Part shown: positions 56,259 through 64,000 of the stretch, piece after piece | Layout: each line of letters begins with the position of its first letter | Numbering within the stretch: the stretch's first letter is position 1 | Origin: Seiridium cupressi | Lineage: Eukaryota > Ascomycota > Sordariomycetes > Amphisphaeriales > Sporocadaceae | Direction: 5' to 3' | Length of the DNA stretch: 64,000 nucleotides | Assembly (NCBI GenBank): GCA_036674765.1 | Contig: JARVKI010000042.1 | Location: 62,001-126,000, forward strand | The notes under the pieces: model-generated | Told to the model about the DNA's origin: nothing | Databases searched by the model: none | Seen by the model: only the letters and a program-made list of their open reading frames with translations | Made by a program: the position numbers and the translations under genes

Positions 56259-57694
56259 GTTGGAAATGAGGTCGATCAACTTTGTCGTAGATCGAACAGG
56301 GATTGCCGAGAGATTGAAGTTGTGCTAAAAGTAGAACAAGGTTTTGAATGAGGTAGAAAGTGACAGGGATTTTGATGACAACAGACGTAAGAGAGACTTG
56401 TTTATTGTTTTAGCGAAACAATATATCAACCAAGACAAAGCTGGGAACCAACTTTCGTCGAGCTTTAATTGGTATGTATCATGAAGTTTGTACTGTTCAT
56501 TGGCGTAGAGTCCGCCTCAAACTAGCAAACCGTTATGTGAAGTGAAAGTCTAGTGCAGCCCAACATTGGCCAACATGTCTCCAGATTTATGCCTTGCGTC
56601 AGCGGCGTAGTAGTCCCTTGCATAATATAGCATGGCAGGGTTGAATTACGACCCGCCGCCACAAATTCTCGCACTTACTATTCCCAGATTTTATGCAGAT
56701 CCCAATCCTAAGTTGGTACATCGGTGCGCCAGCCGGGCTGTCTCGCCAACACGCTGCTGGCTGCACGGTGATAGACCTCTCCAATCAACTCTGTCTCGGG
56801 GATGTTCTAACTAGTGCTGATCATGCAGTGCGCCAATGCCCAGAAGCCCTGTGGGAGATCCCTGCGGTCATCACTCAGTCGGTCCTGGTGTGCGGCACGG
56901 TTATGGCCTGAAGCATGATATCGCTGGCGGGTCCGATGAAAATCGAATATATGTTCTGATGTGTTACCGAGACAGTGGATGACAGAAGGATTGGCCAGGG
57001 TAGGGTTTCCCGATAAGGTATAGTACAATTACAAATCCTGAAAGATAGGAATTGCACCCCAACCGCTGTCGTACTGTGTCAATCCGGGTTGCAAGTTAAT
57101 TACGTACATGTATGCTTGGCTAATTATTGAAGAGGCGGAAGCGCCCTGATCCTGCAGGCTTGGCATGTGCATGATTCATTCCCCATGGCAAAAATAGATT
57201 CTCTCAAGCAGAAATCTGGATATCGATAGTCGAATACTATTACAGGTAGTGCCAGGGGTCAAAACGACATCGAGGCAGGAGTTTGATAACATATAAGAGA
57301 GGTGGGCTTCGTAATTCATCAGGCCTGTCAAGTCCCACAGGCTACATTCAGCGTTACAATATCGACCTGCAAGTTTTAGCCCTAAAGCCAGGTTGATATC
57401 CGGTCGTTGGTCAAGCAGGGCAACTATACTAGATATGCTTCGAGCATGGTCTATTGCGAACGTACTTGATTCATGGAAACTCAAGCCTCAGAAAGGCTCA
57501 ACTTCTCCAGCGCAGGTAACCCATAACAAGCAGCCAGCCCTGGTAGGAAAGCAACTAGGCGACTGCGCAGAAGTAGTGATGGCACGAGGGGGCTTTGAGA
57601 GCTTCGTGGGGAAATCGTACCCAGGATCAATTGCCAAGATAATCAGATAAGAGGTAATTATTCGTTATGAACTTGACATTTTAATTACAATCAG
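56259..57694. other. Intergenic
   Basis: 1.4 kb without a supported gene. It holds the methyltransferase promoter. A plus frame at 57393-57650 is not convincing. Confidence 0.5.
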
Positions 57695-58912
57695 CTAGGA
57701 AATATTTGACATTGCCAACTCCGGCCAATGCCTGCTCATATCAAACACCTTCTTCATAGTCCACACTCCGCCTTCAAGAGGGCCTAGAGCCTCAGCAGGA
57801 AACAGCCAGAAGCCGACAGTTGGTCTCACGGCTTTCGCAAGCTCCTCCGGCCCCTCGACTGGGACCTTGCCGGCATATTGCATGGTGAGTTTACGCCGTT
57901 GCTGTTGTGCTTTTAACCACCTTTCCTCTTCCTTATCCAAGAACATGGCCGCTGTCTTAGCATCATAAACCTGCTGTTCGTAAGATGGAGCCGCATAAGC
58001 GAACAAAACCCTTTCCTTCGTCGGTTGAGTCTGATGAATGTTCCACCTTCTCAGCAACTCCTGCCAATGTACGCGCATCTGCCGTGGGTCGGATGCTCCC
58101 GTCAAGACGTATTTTAAATCAGGACCTACGAGTCTGGGATCATGTTTCAGGAGATCGAAGGACGGCGTAATCGACTTTATGGGCAGTGAATGGTTAAATC
58201 GAACTCCGGCGCCTACGAAACCTTCCACTGGCCCCATGATCTTGCGCCCAGAGTGAGACTGAGCCACCCAAATTACTTCCCGTAGTTGCGATAGAGTACT
58301 GACGAAGCTCGCTTTTGCGGACTCTTCGCTGATTTCGTTCAGAGGATATAAACCGGCGGCCATGCCGTTGCTGTCCAGAGCCAGATTAAGTAGGCCGACA
58401 TCTCGTGGATCATTTGCTTTAAGATCGTGGAGAAAGTCGACCACGGTGTGCTCTGCGGGCCCACGCGTGGTCGGATGGATAAAGTCGTACTCGGGATTGA
58501 AGTATAGGGTTGCCTTTGTGCTCGTCGGCTTAATCATCTGCGGTAGCATATCCCTTTCTGTGGCGGCCTGGAGGTGGCATGGTATATGCACACGGTAGAA
58601 TCCGAGCGCCGTGCTCCGCGACTCCCGATTCACACGCAATAGCTTGCTATACAGCTGAAGGGCTTGTACGGTAGCGGTATAATTTCGGCCACTGATCAAC
58701 TTGCCAAGTGCGTTTGTAGTCGAGTATGGGCGCGCTCCCGCAGAGTCCTGTGGGGGATCTATCCGAACTTCTATTAAGCGGTGCCTTTCTAATGAGCATA
58801 TCCATATGCGCAGTCGAAGCTCTATCGGGAGCATAGAAAACCGACTGAATGCAGCATCTTCGCTGCGACAGTAGCTTGGATTAATGATCTGCAGATGCTG
58901 CGGAGGAGCCAT
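57695..58912 (-). CDS. 2EXR domain protein
   Basis: Single exon, 405 residues. FSMLPIELRLRIWICSLERH at about 25-44, followed by RLIEVRI, is the opening of the 2EXR domain, a fungal-specific F-box-like domain of unknown function. LLRVNRESRSTALGFYRVHI at about 90-110 is its second hallmark, and LYFNPEYDFIHP follows. The C-terminal half is unique, with a charged helical stretch EEERWLKAQQQRRKLTMQY. No signal or membrane segment. These proteins are numerous in Pezizomycotina and supported only as predicted proteins. Confidence 0.82.
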   Translation of the reverse strand: MAPPQHLQIINPSYCRSEDAAFSRFSMLPIELRLRIWICSLERHRLIEVRIDPPQDSAGARPYSTTNALGKLISGRNYTATVQALQLYSKLLRVNRESRSTALGFYRVHIPCHLQAATERDMLPQMIKPTSTKATLYFNPEYDFIHPTTRGPAEHTVVDFLHDLKANDPRDVGLLNLALDSNGMAAGLYPLNEISEESAKASFVSTLSQLREVIWVAQSHSGRKIMGPVEGFVGAGVRFNHSLPIKSITPSFDLLKHDPRLVGPDLKYVLTGASDPRQMRVHWQELLRRWNIHQTQPTKERVLFAYAAPSYEQQVYDAKTAAMFLDKEEERWLKAQQQRRKLTMQYAGKVPVEGPEELAKAVRPTVGFWLFPAEALGPLEGGVWTMKKVFDMSRHWPELAMSNIS

Positions 58913-59789
58913 TGCGCCGTAGATGAATTGTAAATTGATGGTGGGATGTTGCGATGTGGGGGAATGCGGCAGGTATTTAAGAAAATGGGTTTCCCCTCGC
59001 CGAATGATGTACCATGCATGAACCAGTCAACTACCACGTACCTCCCTGATTGCGACCTTGTTACCCCTAGAATGGCTGTACGGTATAGGCTGCCTCTAAT
59101 TTATATGATTAGCTACTTGCGAGTAAGGCAACAATCCCATCAAACCCAACTAGTATTAGATCCTGTGGGATGGGATTGTGGATACAGACGAGTCCTGCTA
59201 CAGTACAAATTAGCCGAGCATTTGTTATCCGCACCTCGATGCATTGGAGCACGCTCCAATTCCAAAGATTGACCTAAATAAAGCTGCCTTTTCATTAGCT
59301 AGCATTAAAAAGTACACATTTCAACAACCCCTCCATTTTAATGGCTTGCTTCGCAGTACGATTCAAAATTTAAAGAGCTATGCGCCATCGTTATACAAAG
59401 GAGGCAGTGCGGCTAAGCGATGCTAGCCTCGTTTGTACTGTAACAGGGTCTATCAAATCCACAACCCCTAGTCCCAGCACAAATAGAAGCAGGTTACCGG
59501 GTGGATATGCTAATATCCGAAGCAGTTTGGCGTGCACATGCTAGCGGTTTTGTCGCAAGATCGCTGAACATATGACGTGGGCTGGTGGGTGGCAGCCTTT
59601 TTTTAAACTACACGTAAGAAATTCTCATTACCGCGACAGTGGTAAGTGGCAGTATAGGGCAGCAGATCACTTCGCATCCAATGACGTTACGTCATCCTAT
59701 TCCTATTTTGGGAAGACTGTCATGGTTTAAGAGGGTCACAAAGGCTTTGCTTCAAGGTCCCCCACAAAGTGTGTAAATTACAAAAGCTG
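58913..59789. other. Intergenic with possible relic
   Basis: 877 bases. A plus frame at 59244-59426 includes IPKIDLNKAAFSLASI, faintly like the start of fungal pogo-type transposases, but it is short and stops. Otherwise nothing is supported. Confidence 0.35.
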
Positions 59790-59879
59790 GAGAGCTGGAA
59801 TTAAGCTCCAAGCTCTCATCTAAATACTCTAAGCTGACAGCAGCCGTCAACAGCTGTCAGTAGCTGGCGCTAGCGCCAG
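59790..59879. repeat. Cluster of three inverted repeats
   Basis: Within 90 bases: GAGAGCTGGA at 59790-59799 pairs imperfectly with TCCAAGCTCTC at 59807-59817; CTGACAGC at 59834-59841 with GCTGTCAG at 59853-59860; and the 16-base perfect palindrome CTGGCGCTAGCGCCAG at 59864-59879. Such a run of hairpins would suit a transposon end or a structured region. Confidence 0.5.
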
Positions 59880-60691
59880 TCCGTGACAAAGACTTCCAGG
59901 TTACGATGCCCCATCTTATTATACTAGTTCATCAAGGGCACTATTTAAATCCCTATATCTATTATCGGAGGCGCAGGAACGGGAGGAAGCGGAGGATTTA
60001 AAGCAACAGCAGAAGCGAAAGGAAGCGCAGGGGTCAAAGCAACGCTAGGAGCAAGAGGGGCAGCAGCAAAAAGAAGCACGCTGGAGTTTGGCGAAGGATG
60101 CCAACAAGAAAGAATGTAACTACAGCAGAACAAGACTAACCTGGTATCCACTGATCTCTGCCAAGATCTCGCTAGTGTATAGCTCTCTCTAGCATATGAC
60201 GTCCAAAAGCAATGCTAAATTTCGACGCCATAATTGTAAGATCGCCAGCAAGCATTACCTTGCTTGATGTGCGATATATTTCCTCACTCTATCAAAATTT
60301 GATCTATAATAGGTATACCTCCAAGGTTCTCATCCCGTTTCCTCCACGACTTGATCCTAGTAAATCCCACAATAGAGCATTTGCTCATAGAGTATAAGCG
60401 TTGAGGCTAATTCAGGAGTCAACATATGCTGTAGTTGCATACTCCCACGAGGTGATTGACATCGTGCAACGGCCAATGTCCACTATACATGTGATATGAT
60501 ATATGAAAGTGCCAAGTCCAAGAGAACCGATGCGAGTATATGAGAACCCGAGATGCACCTGCTAGACTCACATTATAATTTCCATCACCACAACAAACAT
60601 TCCTAGCCTCCAACCTCTCATTATTCAGACCTCTAAAATCAACGGATATTCTCTGAAAAGAAAAAAAGAAGGAACATAACGTATAGACAAG
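59880..60691. other. Intergenic, possible transposase-tail relic
   Basis: At 59958-60130 the plus strand reads a Glu/Lys/Gln-rich coiled stretch (SEAQEREEAEDLKQQQKRK) with a stop inside, of the kind found at the end of fungal pogo/Fot1-type transposases. With the hairpins just before it, this may be an old element remnant. Low confidence. The final part is the promoter of the next gene. Confidence 0.3.
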
Positions 60692-61496
60692 ATGCGTTTT
60701 ATCAGAGATTTCTCCACGGCAGTAGTAACTGCACTTTTGGCCACCTCGGCTGTTGGTGAGCTCACGCAGGTGATTCGGTAAGCATTTCCGTCATCACTGC
60801 AGACATATGGTGGACTCTTTCCTGGTGTAGAAGCGACAAGTCACTAAAGACCTTTGCAGATCCAACAACTTCCCCGCGGGTATCGACAACAGGGGTCTTT
60901 TTGGCCCTAAAGAGCTTGACGATGGGCCTGACATTGACTATAAGAAGACCAAGGATCTCTGCAATAAGGCCTGGACGAAGGGTGACTCTGTTGATCTTGA
61001 CGACAAGAGGGACTTGGAAGGTCGTGCCCGGCCAAATAACGCCATAGAAGTTGCTCCGGGCGATGGCAAAAGCGCCAAGTCTAGCGATGGCCCTCTCTGG
61101 TCGGAAGGGTTTGGAACCTGCGCAGGAATCGCCGTTACTGGCACCCCCAAAAAACAGGGTGATGATAACAGGTTCTTGTACCACATTACCACCTTCGACA
61201 TGGATTCGGTCAAGGACCAGTTCAAAAAGTTATCGCAGGCTATTGACAACGTCGATCTTTCAGTCAATAAGATTTGGCTTTACACTGTTGACACTCGTCA
61301 TGCCAATCCCGAATTCGACGATGATGACAACGAAGGTCTCGAGGATATATCAGACAAAGAGGAAAAAGTTTTAAGTTGGATCTATGATGGCCTTCGGGAT
61401 ATAGGCAACACTGAGCGCCGGTTTCACCCATGGGGCACGATCGGCGAGGCGACAGTCCCTGCGACCGGCAACCCGACGTTCGATCCCAACAACTAG
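60692..61496 (+). CDS. Secreted protein of unknown function with CheD/CNF-like Cys-His pattern
   Basis: Two exons, 60692-60777 and 60860-61496, joined in phase (R29), 240 residues. A signal peptide or anchor (STAVVTALLATSAVGELTQV) follows MRFIRDF. The mature protein is acidic, with KELDDGPDIDYKK and LDDKRDLEGRARP, followed by SEGFGTCAGIAVTG and FLYHITTFDMDSV. Cys116 and His137, with Ser110 six residues before the Cys, resemble the T/S..C..H arrangement of CheD and CNF-fold glutamine amidohydrolases. The similarity is short, spacing differs, and no search was possible. No other domain recognised. It ends TGNPTFDPNN. A small secreted protein of unknown role is the safe call. Confidence 0.6.
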
Positions 61497-62346
61497 ATAG
61501 TGCGACTAAAGTAGACTCATTTGAACATGAAGGAGGCCGTATTGTATTATCCATAGAGTTACTCATGTTTCCACATCTTGTTTGATTGCAGTTTATATGT
61601 GAAATATCTCCATCAAAGTTGGCACAGAACCCAGTCAGCCACCACGTCTCATGGCGTACTCTGGTGCCGCGCGATCCTGCAGCATCAGGTTCGTCTTGTG
61701 TCGAGACTCATTACCGCGGAACTCGAGTCATGCGAGATGGCTACAATTCGGCTCGTCAATAAATATCCTAGTCGGGTGGCTTCGTGATGCTCCGGTTATG
61801 TGGTTCGGTCAAATCTGGATGGTGACGGGGCGGGATGCACTGTCGCCCATGGGTACATGTAGTTTAGGATCTACCCGCCTGTGACGATGGCGAGCCAGAA
61901 GCAGTTTGACATCGCAGCTTGGACTACCGCTGTTGCTGTAAGAACAAGCAGGAACCAGTTAGAAACTATCTTTAGTTGTCGTTGTTTGTGCTGGGCCTTG
62001 GGGTAACGTTATAAAACATGGGTTAAATGAAGTTATACCAAGAGCGCAGGGCGACCCTAATGAGCATTGGGTAGTAAGCCAACGACTCACTTTCTAAGCG
62101 ACAGACGATTTGGCGAAGTTCATTCAATTTTTGAATTGAGTGCCTTGTCTTCAATCGGATGCGTGGAGATGTCACAAACTCTTTTCGAAACCAGAAATAA
62201 TTGCGCCAAGCGCCACGCCGAAGAAATATGATAATAAATGACCCCTTTGGATCGTTGAACCTACAAGCCGCCCATCTGTACATCTGGATATATCAATAAG
62301 AGTTTTGCCTTCCTTGTAATCTTTTGCAGCCGTGGGGTATCTCCAA
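61497..62346. other. Intergenic
   Basis: 850 bases between converging stops. No supported gene. Confidence 0.5.
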
Positions 62347-64000
62347 TTAAGCAGCTGCGCCAGTCTCTGCAACCTTCTTTTGCTGTTCCTTCCCCAGTTG
62401 CCCCCCATCCTCTTCAGCCTCATATATCTCTTCAATCATCTCGCCCGGCGCCTGAATTATGGGACTGAACTGGTCCACTTCCTCAACGCTCTCTTCATCG
62501 ACTTCTTGGTCGAAGCTTTGGCCTCTCGCCGCACCTTCGTCCTCCTCTTCATCCTCCTCTTGAATCGGCATCTCGCCACTTCTCCTTCCCAAGCCCGAGG
62601 CGCTTGCATTTCGTGAATGACTGCCGCTGTCCTTTCTCCTATTGCCAGGGGCTGGGCTATGATTGCCAAATTGTAACATAGGCCCTTTGAAAATGTTCTT
62701 CCTTCTCTTCGCGAAGAACACAGATGGTCCCTGATTGTTGACGGAGAATGGATTCGGGCTTCCCATTGGCGGACTCTGATCATAGGACACCAGGTTCTCA
62801 CTCAGGTTCAGAGTCAGCGGTGGGCCACGAGCGAAACGAATGTTGGACGGGAATGCCGTGGCCGTAGGTGTTGCTGGAAGCACCTTGACAGAATGGTGGG
62901 GTGAGCGCCCAGAACCGATTGGTGTTTTGCTCGTGGAGATGGAGCCGTTAGAGGACGTCGACGAGGCCTTGGAGTGGGTGTGATGATGATGCGGCGGCAT
63001 CGTACGAATGGAACTCAGTGAGGATGAGGTTGATTTCCGCCCGCGGAGACCAGCGGACGACCGTCGAACCGTGGATCGAGGCGTGAGAGGAGCAGGGGAA
63101 AGCGACTGTCGCTTATACGATGACGATGATGGCATTCGATATCCACTCTGCGAGGCTGTGTTTTGGTACACTGGTGCCGGCGGCCCTAGTGAGGTGCCAC
63201 TGTCTACTCTGTGATTTCCTTTCGCGCGGCCGTTGGCTTGTGGCTCAGTAGATGTTGCAGCTGGTCCGGAAGCAGACGTCGGATATTTGCTGGTATGGGG
63301 TCGTGGACTTGGGTTCTTCGAGTTTCTGCCACCCTCGCCACTATTACTGGCGAGATTAGGCGTTGAATGACTACCGCGTTTGCTTGGCTTGTGTCGTCTC
63401 GTCGTGTCTACCAACCAGTGCGTCCAGTTTTTCCAGTGAGCAATGATAGCCTGTGAAGGCTTTTTCCGCACCTTTGTGGGCGGCTGTTCCGGAGGTTTCA
63501 GGCCCAGGGCATCTGAGGTTGTCACCAGGTGCAAAGTCGAGCCTCTAGATCTCGCACTCCGGAGTATCCCTTCCTTGGGTGGCGGAATAGGCCGCCGATG
63601 CCGAGATGTGCTGACAGATCGGATCGAATCTTTGTCCACGGGGGTCGGTGGTATTTCAGTCCCCGGGCTGCCGTCAGTGGTCTCGGGAAGATTGGGCAGT
63701 TCTGTGACGTTGTAGTCAGGAGGATAGTGCGCACTTCTTCTTTCGGTCCTACCGCGTGTCCTGGGCAATGGTGGCTCTTTCAGGATGCCATCCTCGTCAA
63801 GTATTGGGGCCATGCGCTCAAGCTTGCCGGACGCACCAGAAAACCTCCGTGAGTTTCTGTTTTCCGCCTCTTTTTCTTTTCTTCTTCTTTCCCTCCTCTT
63901 GGCTTTTCGTTCTTCTTTCTCAAGCAGCAAAGTCCACCATCCAGCAAGCCCGTCGCATCTCTGTGACAGTACGCTTTCTATGACTTGATCAATATCCACT
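62347..64000 (-). CDS. C-terminal part of a probable CAMKL-type (Kin4-like) serine/threonine kinase, 5' end beyond window
   Basis: A single open frame of 550 codons enters from the right edge, with no in-window start (its first codon reads GTG, mid-gene). The first residues DIDQVIESVLSQRCDGLAG then WWTLLLEKEERKAKRR look like the UBA-like helix region that follows the catalytic domain in fungal AMPK-related kinases, so the kinase domain would lie to the right. The remainder is disordered: basic, Ser/Pro-rich, with PPHHHHTHSK, many SxSS tracts and an acidic block (EEDEEEDEGAARG) near the end. It stops at 62347-62349. Kinase identity is inference from that one stretch; a scaffold protein is an alternative. 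Confidence 0.55.
   Translation of the reverse strand, partial: VDIDQVIESVLSQRCDGLAGWWTLLLEKEERKAKRRERRRKEKEAENRNSRRFSGASGKLERMAPILDEDGILKEPPLPRTRGRTERRSAHYPPDYNVTELPNLPETTDGSPGTEIPPTPVDKDSIRSVSTSRHRRPIPPPKEGILRSARSRGSTLHLVTTSDALGLKPPEQPPTKVRKKPSQAIIAHWKNWTHWLVDTTRRHKPSKRGSHSTPNLASNSGEGGRNSKNPSPRPHTSKYPTSASGPAATSTEPQANGRAKGNHRVDSGTSLGPPAPVYQNTASQSGYRMPSSSSYKRQSLSPAPLTPRSTVRRSSAGLRGRKSTSSSLSSIRTMPPHHHHTHSKASSTSSNGSISTSKTPIGSGRSPHHSVKVLPATPTATAFPSNIRFARGPPLTLNLSENLVSYDQSPPMGSPNPFSVNNQGPSVFFAKRRKNIFKGPMLQFGNHSPAPGNRRKDSGSHSRNASASGLGRRSGEMPIQEEDEEEDEGAARGQSFDQEVDEESVEEVDQFSPIIQAPGEMIEEIYEAEEDGGQLGKEQQKKVAETGAAA

Noticed and set aside
62332..63852. Plus-strand frames opposite the kinase-like C-terminus
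   Set aside because: Reverse reading of Ser/Arg-rich coding sequence commonly yields open frames; none has a domain.

Overview
The window reads as nuclear DNA of a filamentous ascomycete (Pezizomycotina). Genes are monocistronic and lie on both strands. They are interrupted by short introns, mostly 45-65 bases, with GTAAGT-like donors and CTAA(C/T)-like branch points. Gene families typical of such fungi occur: a 2EXR protein, F-box-like proteins, a PL3 pectate lyase, a secreted intradiol dioxygenase, a Seo1/Liz1-type transporter and a GFA-domain protein. I cannot name the genus. I recognised no tRNA, rRNA, CRISPR array or intact transposon.

Layout. 1-5.0 kb: housekeeping genes on the minus strand, Mdm20/NAA25 (cut by the left edge) and the small twin-CX9C protein Cox23 (four exons, not readable as one ORF). 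5.5-14.7 kb: a group that looks catabolic. A Baeyer-Villiger monooxygenase and an MFS transporter are divergent over a shared 562-base promoter, followed by two tandem luciferase-like (NtaA/DszA/DmoA-type) flavin monooxygenases. 14.7-19.6 kb: an F-box-like gene, then 4 kb without a convincing gene, including a decayed repeat of about 114 bases. 19.6-27.4 kb: Trs130 (TRAPPII), Mri1 (methionine salvage) and a secreted M20 peptidase. 29-32.3 kb: a GT31-like glycosyltransferase with a PAN/Apple-like tail, and an F-box-like protein. 33.9-37.7 kb: a secreted intradiol dioxygenase, a NIF3-like gene with an apparent one-base frameshift, and a cytochrome P450. 39.3-43.7 kb: a two-domain GFA protein, a secreted beta-propeller protein and pectate lyase PL3. 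46.4-51.7 kb: a GABA/choline-type permease, a haloacid-dehalogenase-like hydrolase and an FAD amine/amino-acid-type oxidoreductase. 53.8-64 kb: a single-pass surface protein, a SAM methyltransferase, a 2EXR protein, a hairpin-rich gap with a possible transposon relic, a secreted unknown with a CheD/CNF-like Cys-His pattern, and the basic/serine-rich C-terminus of a probable CAMKL (Kin4-like) kinase cut by the right edge.

How the genes may work together. The clearest functional set is BVMO + transporter + two reduced-flavin monooxygenases. This would fit uptake and oxidative breakdown of a small organic, possibly organosulfur or N/S-containing, substrate; that is inference. The permease-HAD-oxidoreductase set may handle an amine or amino acid, also inference. 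Several introns are in frame and free of stops (BVMO, intradiol dioxygenase, FAD oxidoreductase), so naive ORF reading adds false peptides there. Gene models were spliced by eye, and exon ends are given where they preserve frame and family motifs.
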